Assembly: GCF_001746415.1 (NCBI RefSeq)
Contig: NZ_MEHJ01000001.1
Location: 3,493,001 to 3,557,000, forward strand
DNA: 64,000 nt
Reading direction: 5' to 3'
Origin: Streptomyces agglomeratus
GTDB taxonomy: Bacteria; Actinomycetota; Actinomycetes; Streptomycetales; Streptomycetaceae
Positions 56,105 to 64,000 of the stretch are shown piece by piece. Position 1 is the first letter of the stretch. The number at the start of each line of letters is the position of its first letter. The notes beneath the pieces were generated by a model. The model was not told the origin of the DNA, did not search any database, and saw nothing but the letters and a program-made list of their open reading frames with translations. The translations under genes and the position numbers were made by a program.

Positions 56105-57184
56105 TCAGACTCCGGCGTACGAGTGCTTGCCGGACAGGAAGATGTTCACGCCGTAGTAGTTCCACAGCCAGCAGCCGAACGCGAAGAGCGCCAGGTACGC
56201 GGCCTTGCGGCCCTTCCAGCCGGCCGTCGCGCGGGCGTGCAGGTAGCAGGCGTACGCGACCCACGTGATGAAGGACCAGACCTCCTTGGGGTCCCAGCCC
56301 CAGTACCGGCCCCAGGCGTCGCCCGCCCAGATCGCTCCCGCGATGATCGTGAACGTCCACAGCGGGAAGACGGCGGCGTTCACGCGGTACGCGAACTTGT
56401 CGAGCGAGGCGGCCGACGGGAGGCGCTCCAGGACCGAGGCCGCGAAGGCGCCCGGCTCGCCGCCGCGCGCGAGCTTCGCCTCGTACGCGTCGCGGAAGAG
56501 GTAGAGCAGGGTGCCGACCGCGCCGAGGTAGAACACCGCGCCGCAGAAGATCGCGGTGGAGACGTGGATCCACAGCCAGTACGAGTCGAGGGCCGGGACG
56601 AGCTGGTCGCTGTCGGTGTAGAGCCACTTGGTGGCGATGCCGAGGTCCAGCAGGACGGTGGTGACCAGCGGCAGACCGGCCCAGCGGACGTTCTTCCCCG
56701 CGGCCAGGATCGCGAGGAACACGCCGACGACCACCGTGGAGAAGGTGATCGAGAACTCGTACATGTTGCCCCACGGCGCACGCTGCACCGACAGTGCGCG
56801 GGCGACCACGCCACCGGCCTCGACGAGGAAGGCGAGCGAGGTGAGGGAGATGGCGATGCGTCCGTACAGGTCGCCCTTCTCGGTGCCGCCCGACGCGCCG
56901 GGGCCGTCCGGCACGTCACGCGTCCCGGCCGCGGAGCGGGTGACGACCTTCGGCTTGTCGAGGACCGTCGTGGAGCCGCCGGAGCGGACCGTGACCGCGG
57001 GAGCCGCGGCGGACGTGTCCCGCGCGGTCAGCGCGGCGGCCGTGCGGCCGACCTTGCTGCGGCTGCCGAAGACCCATTCGGCGATGAACGCGAGGAAGGC
57101 CAGTGTGTAGACGGCCATCGACGAATAGATCAGCACATTGCTGATGTTGGCGAGGTTCTCGTTGGTTGCGGCCGCGAGATTCAC
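56105..57184 (-). CDS. ccsB: Cytochrome c biogenesis protein CcsB/CcsA (ResC)
   Basis: This is the integral membrane haem-handling protein of system II cytochrome c maturation. The 359-residue protein has eight helices and the tryptophan-rich haem motif WGRYWGWDPKEVWSFITW (about residues 290-307), with conserved His residues in WIHVSTAIF and LHARAT. A soluble Ala/Thr-rich loop (about 45-105) separates the first two helices. Start GTG 57184 overlaps the resB stop by 4 nt. Confidence 0.95.
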   Translation of the reverse strand: MNLAAATNENLANISNVLIYSSMAVYTLAFLAFIAEWVFGSRSKVGRTAAALTARDTSAAAPAVTVRSGGSTTVLDKPKVVTRSAAGTRDVPDGPGASGGTEKGDLYGRIAISLTSLAFLVEAGGVVARALSVQRAPWGNMYEFSITFSTVVVGVFLAILAAGKNVRWAGLPLVTTVLLDLGIATKWLYTDSDQLVPALDSYWLWIHVSTAIFCGAVFYLGAVGTLLYLFRDAYEAKLARGGEPGAFAASVLERLPSAASLDKFAYRVNAAVFPLWTFTIIAGAIWAGDAWGRYWGWDPKEVWSFITWVAYACYLHARATAGWKGRKAAYLALFAFGCWLWNYYGVNIFLSGKHSYAGV

Positions 57185-58938
57185 GCGCGGACTCCTTCGA
57201 CAGGTTCAGCGGGATCAGGTGCCGTCGGCGCCTGTGAATTGAGCGTTGCGGCCAGGTCGGCCAGTTCCTCGGGGAGCTTCGAGGATTCGCTGCGGCCGAG
57301 TCCGGCCATCTCGACGACGGTGACGCCGTCCTCGCCCCGTACGGCCCGGACCCAGATCCGGCGGCGCTGGATGAACAGCGATCCGGCGAGGCCCGCGATC
57401 GCGGCGATGGCGCCCAAGAGCGCGGGCACGTTGCCCGGCTGCTGCGAGATCTGGAAAGTCGCCCACTCCTGCACGCCCTTCTCGAACGTGATGGAGCCCG
57501 CGCCGTCCGGCAGCTTCATGGTCTCGCCGGGCAGAAGCCGCTGCTTGAGCAGGGCGCCCTTGTCGTCCTTGAACTCCTTCAGCTTGCGCTTGTCGAGCTG
57601 GTAGACGTTCTGCGGCAGGCCGGCGTTCACGCCCAGGCTGCCGTGGTACGCGTTGAGCGCCAGGACGGGGAAGTCGAGACCCGGGTACTGCGAGAGCATC
57701 GTTCCCTTGCCCGCGCCCGCGAACGTCGGCACGAAGAACGCCTGGAATCCCAGCTGGTCCTTCTTGCCGTTCTTGTCGCGGTAGCCGTCCATGACCTTGA
57801 TCGCGCCGGACGAGGTGACGTTGGAGTCCATGGGCAGCAGCGGCACGGCGTCCTTGAAGACCACCTTGCCCCTGCCGTCCCTGACCGTGACCACCGGTGC
57901 GTAGCCGTGCCCGATGAGGTAGACCTTCGAGCCGTCGACCTCCAGCGGCCGGTTGACCTCGATCACGGTCTTCTTCTCGGCGCCGTCCGCCCCCTTGGCG
58001 TAGGTCACATGAGCCTCGTACGTACGGGGCGTGCCGCGCTGCGGCCCGCTGCGCTCGTACGTCCCGACGAACTTGTCGAGCTTGAAGCTGAAGGGCGCCA
58101 GGTCGTGGTCCCGGTCGAAGAGCGACCCGGACTTGAAGTCGTCGTACTGCGTGAGCGTGTTGGCGAAGCCGCCGCCCTCTACGACCAGCTTGCCGCCCTC
58201 GGACTTGAAGAGCTGCCCGGTGGCGAAGGACACCAGCATCACGATGAGCGCGATGTGGAACATCAGGTTCCCGGCCTCGCGCAGATAGCCCTTCTCGGCG
58301 GCGACCGCGTCCCCCGCGGTGTGCGACCGGAAGCGGCGCTGCTTCAGCATCGCCAGCGCGGCCTCGCGGACCTGCTCGGGGTCCGTCTCCGTACGCCAGG
58401 TCGTGTACGCCGGGAGCCGTGTCAGGCGGCCGGGCGCGCCCGGCGGGCGGCTGCGGAGCTGGCCGACGAACTGCCACGTGCGGGGCACGATGCAGCCGAT
58501 GAGCGAGACGAACAGCAAGATGTAGATCGCGGAGAACCACACCGAGCTGTAGACGTCGAAGAGCCCGAGGTCGTCGTAGATCGGCGCGAGCGTCTCGTGC
58601 GCCGCCCTGAACTCCTCGACCTTCGTCTCGTCGACGCCGGTCTGCGGGACGAGAGACCCGGGGATCGCGCCCAGGGACAACAGGAAGAGGAGGATCAGCG
58701 CGACCCGCATCGACGTGAGCTGCCGCCAGAACCAGCGCGACCAGCCCGTCGTCTCGCGCCAGACCCAGGTGATCCGCCCGGCCGCGCCGGGCCGCATCAC
58801 GCCGCCGAAGGAGCCGGGGACCGCCCGCTCCTGGGGGGCGGTGGAGAGCTGGGCGCCGGCTGCGCCGAGCTCCTGCTCGTCAGTCTCGGCGGCCGCGTCC
58901 GCCGCGGCCGCCTCGTCGGTCGTCTCCGTCTTGCTCAT
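57181..58938 (-). CDS. resB: Cytochrome c biogenesis protein ResB
   Basis: This is the Ccs1/ResB partner of CcsB in system II haem ligation at the outer membrane face. The 585-residue protein has an acidic N-terminal tail (about 1-50), four transmembrane helices (first near 76-95, LTSMRVALILLFLLSLGAIPGSLVPQ), and a large extracytoplasmic loop (about 250-510) before the last helix (PALLGAIAAIAGLAGSLFIQRRRIW). PGSLVPQTGVDETK and TWRTETDP blocks are family signatures. Start ATG 58938, 5 nt after ccdA. Confidence 0.94.
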   Translation of the reverse strand: MSKTETTDEAAAADAAAETDEQELGAAGAQLSTAPQERAVPGSFGGVMRPGAAGRITWVWRETTGWSRWFWRQLTSMRVALILLFLLSLGAIPGSLVPQTGVDETKVEEFRAAHETLAPIYDDLGLFDVYSSVWFSAIYILLFVSLIGCIVPRTWQFVGQLRSRPPGAPGRLTRLPAYTTWRTETDPEQVREAALAMLKQRRFRSHTAGDAVAAEKGYLREAGNLMFHIALIVMLVSFATGQLFKSEGGKLVVEGGGFANTLTQYDDFKSGSLFDRDHDLAPFSFKLDKFVGTYERSGPQRGTPRTYEAHVTYAKGADGAEKKTVIEVNRPLEVDGSKVYLIGHGYAPVVTVRDGRGKVVFKDAVPLLPMDSNVTSSGAIKVMDGYRDKNGKKDQLGFQAFFVPTFAGAGKGTMLSQYPGLDFPVLALNAYHGSLGVNAGLPQNVYQLDKRKLKEFKDDKGALLKQRLLPGETMKLPDGAGSITFEKGVQEWATFQISQQPGNVPALLGAIAAIAGLAGSLFIQRRRIWVRAVRGEDGVTVVEMAGLGRSESSKLPEELADLAATLNSQAPTAPDPAEPVEGVRA

Positions 58939-58943
58939 GGAAC

Positions 58944-59711
58944 TCAGATCCCCACCGTGAAGCCTTGGGTCCAGCCCTGCATGTCCTGAATGATGCCGTT
59001 CCAGATGCCTGTCACGAGCAGGATGCCGGTCGCGATCATCATCATTCCGCCGATGCGCATCACCCAGACGTAGCGCTTCTTGACCCAGGCGAACGCGCCG
59101 AGCGCCCGCCGGAACGCCATGGCGGCGACCACGAAGGGCACACCCAGGCCGAGGCAGTACGCGACGGTCAGTACGGCCCCGCGCCCCGCGCTCCCGTCAT
59201 TGAGGGCGAGCGTCTGGACGGCGCCGAGCGTCGGACCGGTGCAGGGCGCCCAGCCGATGCCGAAGAGAGCGCCGAGTACGGGCGCTCCCGCCAGTCCGGC
59301 CGCCGGCCGCTTGTGGAAGCGGAACTCGCGCTGCGTGATCCAGGGCATCAGCCCCATGAAGAAGGCGCCCATGAGGATCATCAGCCCGCCGAGCACCATG
59401 GAGAGCGTCTCCTGGTGCTCCTGGAGCGTCGAACCGAAGTAACCGAAGAGCGCCCCGGTCGACGTGAAGACGGCCGTGAAACCCAGCACGAAGAGTGACG
59501 CGCCCGCGACCATGCGGCCACGCTTGGCGTCCGCGAGGTCGGTGCCGCTGATTCCGGTGACGTACGACAGGTAGCCGGGTACGAGCGGGAGCACGCAGGG
59601 CGAGAAGAACGAGACGAGACCTGCGGCGAGGGCGATCGGCAGAGCGAGTATCAGGGCACCGCTCAGAACCGTCGGGTTGTGGTCGGCGACCGCGGCGGCG
59701 AGAAGACTCAC
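58944..59711 (-). CDS. ccdA: CcdA/DsbD-type thiol-disulfide transporter
   Basis: This protein moves reducing equivalents across the membrane to keep apocytochrome haem-site cysteines and ResA reduced. The 255-residue protein has six helices and the two conserved Cys sites FFSPCVLPLVPGYLSYVTG (helix 1) and GWAPCTGPTLG (helix 4). It starts at ATG 59711, 4 nt after resA. Confidence 0.95.
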   Translation of the reverse strand: MSLLAAAVADHNPTVLSGALILALPIALAAGLVSFFSPCVLPLVPGYLSYVTGISGTDLADAKRGRMVAGASLFVLGFTAVFTSTGALFGYFGSTLQEHQETLSMVLGGLMILMGAFFMGLMPWITQREFRFHKRPAAGLAGAPVLGALFGIGWAPCTGPTLGAVQTLALNDGSAGRGAVLTVAYCLGLGVPFVVAAMAFRRALGAFAWVKKRYVWVMRIGGMMMIATGILLVTGIWNGIIQDMQGWTQGFTVGI

Positions 59712-59715
59712 GCGA

Positions 59716-60339
59716 TCACTTCTCCGTGATCAACGGGTCGATCATCTGGCGCAGCTTCTTGTCGTTGACGCCGCCCACATAGCGCGCCGCGAGCTTGCCT
59801 TCACGGTCGATCACGATCGTCGACGGAACGAGCGTCGGATTCAGGCTGCCCTTGGGAAAACGGAGAAGCAGCTTGCCGATCGGATCGTAGAGGCTGGGAT
59901 AGTCGACGCCCCACTCCTCTTCGAACTCGAGCGCGGGACCCCTGGAGTTGTCACGGGTGTTGATCCCGACGAACTCCACTCCCTTGTCCTTGGTCTCCTT
60001 GGCGACCTTCGCGAAATGCGGCGCCTCCGCCCGGCAGGGCGTGCACCACGATCCCCAGACGTTCATGACGACGACCTTGCCCTTGAGGTCCCGGACGTCG
60101 AGCTTCTTGCCTTCGAGGGTCTTGCCGTCGAGCTTGGGAGCCGGTTGGCGTTCCGCCCTGGCGACCGTGGAGATGCCACTGTCACCGGTCACGAAGTTGG
60201 CACCGCCCGAGCCCGACGACGTACCGCCGTCGCCCCCGCACGCCGAGAGCGCGAGTGCGCCCGCGATCGCGACGGCGCCCGCCGACATGGCGCGGCGGGT
60301 GCGGTTCGAGCGGCGGCGGGGGGCACGGCTGAGGCTCAT
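59716..60339 (-). CDS. resA: ResA-like thioredoxin-fold lipoprotein
   Basis: This membrane-anchored thiol-disulfide oxidoreductase reduces apocytochrome c. The 207-residue protein has a basic signal sequence and lipobox LALSACGG (Cys34). The thioredoxin-like domain (about 65-205) has the active site WGSWCTPCRAE (Cys99, Cys102), and the Glu-containing GVDYPSLYDP and cis-Pro region LVPSTIVID are present. First gene of the system II operon, in order resA-ccdA-resB-ccsB. Start ATG 60339. Confidence 0.95.
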   Translation of the reverse strand: MSLSRAPRRRSNRTRRAMSAGAVAIAGALALSACGGDGGTSSGSGGANFVTGDSGISTVARAERQPAPKLDGKTLEGKKLDVRDLKGKVVVMNVWGSWCTPCRAEAPHFAKVAKETKDKGVEFVGINTRDNSRGPALEFEEEWGVDYPSLYDPIGKLLLRFPKGSLNPTLVPSTIVIDREGKLAARYVGGVNDKKLRQMIDPLITEK

Positions 60340-60406
60340 GTGAAAAGTTTCGCATGGGCGTTCCAGTGATCTTCCGCGCCCCCCATGGTGCCCGTAAAGC
60401 CCCTTG

Positions 60407-61645
60407 TCAAGACGCCTTAAGGAAAGACTTCCAGCCACCTGCCGGGGACTGTCCGACTTCGAGCGACCGGAGCTTCGCGAGCACCTGCGGGTCCTGTACG
60501 TCGAGCCAGTCGCAGAACTGCCGGAACGACACCAGGCGAACGTCTTTCTTGCCCGCCATGCCCTTGAGCGCTTCCTCGACGGCGTCCATGTAGATTCCGC
60601 CGTTCCACTGCTCAAAGTGGTTGCCTATGTAGAAGGGCGCGCGATTGCTTTCGTACGCCCGGTGGAAACCCGCGAGATAAGCCTCGGTGGCCTGTTTCTT
60701 CCAGCCGGGGTAGCGCGAGGGAACGCCCTGGGTGGAATTCTTCGACTGGTTGGCGAGGATGTTGTAGTCCATCGACAGCACCTCGAAGGAATGACCGGGG
60801 AACGGCATGGCCTGGAGCGGCAGGTCCCACAGGCCGCCCCGCTTGACGGGCCACATCTGGCGGCCGCCGGGCGAGCTGGCGTCGTAGCGCCAGCCGAGCT
60901 TCTTCGCCGTCGGGAGCAGATTGTCCTGGCCGAGGAGGCACGGGGTGCGGCCGCCGACGAGTTCCTTCTCGTAGTCGAAGGGCAGCGGGTCGAGGTCGGT
61001 CCAGCCGCTGTTGGTCTTCCACTGCGTGACGAACGACTTGGCCTGCGCGGTCTCGTTCTCCCACTGGGCGGGGGTCCAGTTGCCCACGGTGCCGGAGCCG
61101 GCGCAGAAGTGGCCGTTGAAGTGGGTGCCTATCTCGTGGCCCTCCAGCCACGCCTGACGGACGTACTTCAGCGTGTCCTTGATGTGGTCGTCGGTCAGGT
61201 AGCCGATGTCGGAGGCGCCGACGGGATTGTTCGGCGGCTTGTAGAGGCTCTTCTTCGACTCGGGCAGGAGGTAGAGCCCGGAGAGGAAGAACGTCATCGC
61301 CGCGTCGTGGTCCTCGGCGAGCTTGAGGAAGCGCGGGAACAGGCCGTTGCCGACCTCGCCGGCCCCGTCCCAGGAGAAGATCACGAACTGTGGCGGGGTC
61401 TCGCTCGGCTCGAGGGGGACGGGCTTGTCCGGCTGGTTCGGCTGCTTGCCGGTGTCGGCCGTCGAGCCGTCGCCTATCAGCCGTACGTCGTCACCGCTCT
61501 TGGCGGGCGACGGCGTTCCGGCGCCACCGCCCTTGCCACCGGAGCCCGGCCCCGTGGAACCGGGAAGGCCGCAGCCGGCCAGGCCGACCGCGGCCGCCGC
61601 TCCCAGTCCCAGTCCGAGCAGACCCCTTCGACTCATGTCCCGCAT
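60407..61645 (-). CDS. Lipoprotein with NodB-like (polysaccharide deacetylase) fold
   Basis: The 412-residue protein has a twin-arginine-like signal (MSRRGLLGLGLG) and lipobox GLAGC (Cys25). A disordered Gly/Ser/Pro linker is followed by a NodB-like domain: QFVIFSWDGAGE stands for motif 1 with one Asp, and GHEIGTHFNGHF gives the metal-binding His-x3-His motif 2 with the preceding Thr. The domain also has FYIGNHFEQWNGGIYMDAVEE. Deacetylase activity on peptidoglycan or another glycan is possible but unproven, since motif 1 lacks the usual Asp-Asp. The start at 61645 has GGGG 7 nt upstream. Confidence 0.78.
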   Translation of the reverse strand: MRDMSRRGLLGLGLGAAAAVGLAGCGLPGSTGPGSGGKGGGAGTPSPAKSGDDVRLIGDGSTADTGKQPNQPDKPVPLEPSETPPQFVIFSWDGAGEVGNGLFPRFLKLAEDHDAAMTFFLSGLYLLPESKKSLYKPPNNPVGASDIGYLTDDHIKDTLKYVRQAWLEGHEIGTHFNGHFCAGSGTVGNWTPAQWENETAQAKSFVTQWKTNSGWTDLDPLPFDYEKELVGGRTPCLLGQDNLLPTAKKLGWRYDASSPGGRQMWPVKRGGLWDLPLQAMPFPGHSFEVLSMDYNILANQSKNSTQGVPSRYPGWKKQATEAYLAGFHRAYESNRAPFYIGNHFEQWNGGIYMDAVEEALKGMAGKKDVRLVSFRQFCDWLDVQDPQVLAKLRSLEVGQSPAGGWKSFLKAS

Positions 61646-61745
61646 ACCGTCGCCCCATCCGCGCTTGTCGTCCCCGTTGACGTCCGCCGGTCATACAAAC
61701 GGACATCGGGTAAGAGGCGGTGGTGCGGAACCGGGTTGCGGCGAA

Positions 61746-61763
61746 CCGGCACATTTTTGCCGG
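61746..61763 (-). terminator. Short hairpin after the histidine phosphatase gene
   Basis: CCGGCA (61746-61751) and TGCCGG (61758-61763) with a 6-nt A/T-rich loop, about 25 nt past the phosphatase stop. Weak; could be chance. Confidence 0.35.
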
Positions 61764-61787
61764 CTGTGGCCGGATCGGGACAGAGAT

Positions 61788-62465
61788 TTACGCGCCGAAT
61801 GCCTTCGCTTTGCCCTTCACGGGCTTGGCACCGGCCAGCAGGTGTGCCGGCACGAGATCGCGGGCCGGCTCGCTGTAGCCGACGGACACGATCTTGTCGC
61901 CCTCGAAGGTGAACGACGTGAGCGAGGCGAGCGTGCACTGCCGCTTGCGCGGGTCGTGCCACAGCCGCCGCCGCTCGACGAAGCTGCGCAGCGTCCAGAT
62001 CGGCAGCTGATGGCTGACGGCGACCGCCTCGTGCCCGCGCGCGGCGTCGCGCGCGGCGTTCAGCGCGCTCATCATCCGTACGACCTGCTCGATGTACGGC
62101 TCACCCCACGACGGCTGGAAGGGGTTCGTCAGGTGCTTCCAGTTCGAGGGCCTGCGCAGCGCGCCGTCGCCGACCCCGAACGTCTTGCCCTCGAAGACGT
62201 TGCCCGCCTCGATCAGCCGCTCGTCGGTGGCCAGATCGAGGCCGTGCGCCTTGGCGATCGGCGTCGCGGTCTCCTGGGCGCGCTCCAGCGGCGAGGAGAC
62301 GACGTACGCGATGTCGCGCCCGGCGAGGTGCTCGGCGACCCGGTCGGCCATCTGCCGGCCCAGCTCCGAGAGGTGGTACCCGGAGCGGCGCCCGTACAGC
62401 ACCCCGTCCGGATTGTGCACCTCGCCGTGGCGCACCACGTGGACGACGGTGGTCTCGCTGCTCAT
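61788..62465 (-). CDS. Histidine phosphatase family protein
   Basis: The 225-residue protein is of the phosphoglycerate-mutase-like superfamily, with the catalytic [11 protein letters not shown] (RHG, His about residue 13) and the second catalytic His in AVSHQLPIW (about residue 151). [15 protein letters not shown] and [14 protein letters not shown] are typical. Substrate unknown; the family includes sugar, cofactor and phosphopeptide phosphatases. ATG 62465 overlaps the hemL stop by 4 nt, so the two are translationally coupled. Confidence 0.92.
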   Translation of the reverse strand: MSSETTVVHVVRHGEVHNPDGVLYGRRSGYHLSELGRQMADRVAEHLAGRDIAYVVSSPLERAQETATPIAKAHGLDLATDERLIEAGNVFEGKTFGVGDGALRRPSNWKHLTNPFQPSWGEPYIEQVVRMMSALNAARDAARGHEAVAVSHQLPIWTLRSFVERRRLWHDPRKRQCTLASLTSFTFEGDKIVSVGYSEPARDLVPAHLLAGAKPVKGKAKAFGA

Positions 62466-63778
62466 GCGGTCGCCTCCGCTGCGGCGCGGGCGGCGGCGGG
62501 CAGTGCGGCGGCGATGCGCTCGACGGCCCGCGCGTCGTGGGCGGTGGAGACGAACCAGGACTCGAAGGCGGACGGCGGGAGGTAGACGCCGTCGGCGAGC
62601 ATCGAGTGGAAGAAGGCGTTGTAGCGGAAAGCTTCCTGCTTCCGCGCGTCGTCGTAGTCCCGTACCTCGTCGGCCGTGAAGAAGACGGAGAACATGTTGC
62701 TGGCCGACTGGAGCCGGTGCGCGACGCCTTCCTTGGTGAGCGCCCCGGTGACCAGCTCCTGGATCTCCCGCGACACCGCGTCGAGCAGGGCGTACGCCGG
62801 GTCGTCGAGCAGTCGCAGCTGCGCGAGGCCGGCGGCGGTCGCGACCGGGTTTCCGGACAGGGTGCCCGCCTGGTAGACGGGACCGGCCGGCGCGAGGTGC
62901 GCCATGACGTCCTTGCGGCCGCCGAACGCCGCGGCCGGGAAGCCGCCGCCCATGACCTTGCCGAAGGTCATGAGGTCGGGGGCGACGCCGTCGACGCCGT
63001 ACCAGCCGGCCTTCGACGTACGGAAACCGGTCATCACCTCGTCGGAGATGTAGAGCGCGCCGTCGGCCCGGCACAGGGCCTTGAGCCCGGCGTTGAAGCC
63101 GTCGGCCGGCGGGACGACGCCCATGTTGCCCGGCGACGCCTCGGTGATCACGCACGCGATCTCGCCGGGGTGCGCGGCGAAGGCGGCCCGTACGGCGTCG
63201 AGGTCGTTGTACGGCAGGACGATCGTGTCGCCGGCCTGCGCGCCGGTCACGCCGGGCGTGTCGGGCAGCGCGAAGGTCGCGAGGCCCGATCCGGCGGCGG
63301 CGAGGAGCGCGTCCACGTGGCCGTGGTAGCAGCCGGCGAACTTCACGACCTTCGCGCGGCCGGTGAAACCGCGGGCGAGGCGGATGGCCGACATGGTCGC
63401 CTCGGTGCCGCTGGAGACGAGGCGTACCTGCTCGACCGGCGCGATGCGCGCGACGATCTCCTCGGCGAGCGCGACCTCGCCCTCGCCGGGCGTGCCGAAG
63501 GACGTGCCGCGGGCGACGGCCTCCTGAACAGCGGCGACGACCTCGGGGTGGGAGTGGCCGAGGATCATCGGCCCCCACGAGCACACGAGGTCGACGTACT
63601 CACGGCCGTCGGCATCGGTGAGGTACGGACCGGTACCGGACACCATGAACCGGGGCGTACCGCCCACGGCTCGGAATGCGCGGACCGGAGAGTTCACGCC
63701 GCCGGGCGTCACGAGGGACGCGCGGTCGAAAAGCGTCTGCGAAACTGGGGCGTCATAGGGGAAGCTCACACAAGCCAT
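62462..63778 (-). CDS. hemL: Glutamate-1-semialdehyde 2,1-aminomutase
   Basis: This PLP enzyme converts glutamate-1-semialdehyde to 5-aminolevulinate, the committed tetrapyrrole precursor. The 438-residue protein has the fold-type I aminotransferase core with [33 protein letters not shown] and the PLP-lysine motif [20 protein letters not shown]. It starts at ATG 63778 with GGAG 11 nt upstream. A GTG three codons in (63769) is an alternative and makes a 4-nt GTGA overlap with a stop upstream. It supports the haem supply for the cytochrome genes nearby. Confidence 0.95.
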   Translation of the reverse strand: MACVSFPYDAPVSQTLFDRASLVTPGGVNSPVRAFRAVGGTPRFMVSGTGPYLTDADGREYVDLVCSWGPMILGHSHPEVVAAVQEAVARGTSFGTPGEGEVALAEEIVARIAPVEQVRLVSSGTEATMSAIRLARGFTGRAKVVKFAGCYHGHVDALLAAAGSGLATFALPDTPGVTGAQAGDTIVLPYNDLDAVRAAFAAHPGEIACVITEASPGNMGVVPPADGFNAGLKALCRADGALYISDEVMTGFRTSKAGWYGVDGVAPDLMTFGKVMGGGFPAAAFGGRKDVMAHLAPAGPVYQAGTLSGNPVATAAGLAQLRLLDDPAYALLDAVSREIQELVTGALTKEGVAHRLQSASNMFSVFFTADEVRDYDDARKQEAFRYNAFFHSMLADGVYLPPSAFESWFVSTAHDARAVERIAAALPAAARAAAEATA

Positions 63779-64000
63779 GGTGTCAGAGGCTCCGACGGTC
63801 TTGCGGACTGGTGTTTCACCGCACGGGCGTGGGGGAGGTCACTGACACGATGATCGGGTTGCGCGGCCGTGGCCGCGAGTGGTCGGGTGGAGATATGCAT
63901 CGCGGTGGCGGAGTGGGCGAGGGGACCGACGACCTGGGTCCCGAGCGGGCCCAGCGCGGCCGGCATCGGCGTGAGCGCGAGCGGGAACGCGAGGCGAGGG
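63779..64000. other. Region upstream of hemL, possible end of a truncated gene
   Basis: A minus-strand frame is open from 64000 down to a stop at 63766, overlapping the hemL start. Its first 45 codons have the G/C third positions expected of coding DNA (translation LAFPLALTPMPAALGPLGTQ and onward), but the last 25 use rare codons including AGA. A plus-strand frame from ATG 63850 is less biased and Arg-rich. I cannot decide whether a real gene enters from the right or whether this is only the hemL promoter region. Confidence 0.3.

Noticed and set aside
63850..64000. Plus-strand gene starting at 63850
   Set aside because: Arg/Gly/Glu low-complexity translation, weak codon bias and an 11-nt ribosome-site spacing; the opposite strand has better coding statistics.

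Overview
The window is actinobacterial and almost certainly from a Streptomyces chromosome. GC is very high, with third codon positions nearly all G or C. Starts are often GTG, adjacent genes often overlap by 4 nt (ATGA/GTGA), and the gene content is typical of the Streptomyces chromosome core: a 14-gene nuo operon, futalosine-pathway menaquinone genes, an XRE/DUF397 pair and a DUF4229 protein. I see no insertion sequence, integrase, CRISPR array, tRNA or rRNA, and no large biosynthetic cluster. The species assignment is inference from gene content and remembered gene order.

Layout. (1) 1-1702: a RecQ-type helicase, cut by the window start. (2) 17890 down to 1842, minus strand: a complete nuoABCDEFGHIJKLMN operon for respiratory complex I, ending in a hairpin terminator. 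nuoM carries an apparent one-base frameshift near 4853. A Rex-type operator and a perfect inverted repeat lie in front of nuoA. (3) 17891-18602: a long, relatively AT-rich divergent regulatory region, then a secreted NlpC/P60 cell-wall peptidase. (4) 19.5-25.2 kb: an imine-reductase-like gene divergent from a DJ-1/AraC regulator, a DUF4241 protein, a winged-helix protein and an XRE/DUF397 pair. (5) 25.2-33.8 kb: menaquinone genes (menJ-like reductase, menG, mqnC, mqnA) with a glutaminase, a zinc-ribbon membrane protein, a degenerate amidohydrolase-like protein and a GT39-like membrane protein. (6) 34-42 kb: a cold-shock gene with a structured leader and trailer, an acyl-CoA synthetase, an AraC regulator, a secreted lipase, a MaoC hydratase, a TetR regulator and a dicarboxylate symporter. 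(7) 42.4-49.7 kb: DUF4229, GNAT, a UdgX-type uracil-DNA glycosylase, mqnE, an Lrp regulator, a UbiX flavin prenyltransferase, a rhomboid protease, a UbiA-family prenyltransferase (mqnP) and a UbiD-family decarboxylase (mqnL). (8) 49.8-56.0 kb: a PLDc_N membrane protein, a secreted FG-GAP propeller, and a translationally coupled pair of a STAND-type NTPase and a membrane-anchored type I periplasmic-binding protein. (9) 56.1-60.3 kb: the system II cytochrome c maturation operon resA-ccdA-resB-ccsB. (10) 60.4-63.8 kb: a NodB-like lipoprotein, a histidine phosphatase and hemL.

How it fits together. Most conserved genes serve one respiratory chain. Complex I passes NADH electrons to menaquinone; mqnA/C/E/L/P, ubiX, menG and the menJ-like gene make or tailor that quinone; resA-ccdA-resB-ccsB attach haem to c-type cytochromes; hemL makes the haem precursor. 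A Rex operator at nuoA would tie complex I expression to the NADH/NAD+ ratio. mqnB, mqnD and an obvious aminofutalosine deaminase are not in the window.

The least explained element is the STAND NTPase plus anchored binding-protein pair (51965-55515). It has no transporter permease and looks like a ligand-sensing signalling unit. Coordinates follow start choices argued in each entry; I had no database access.
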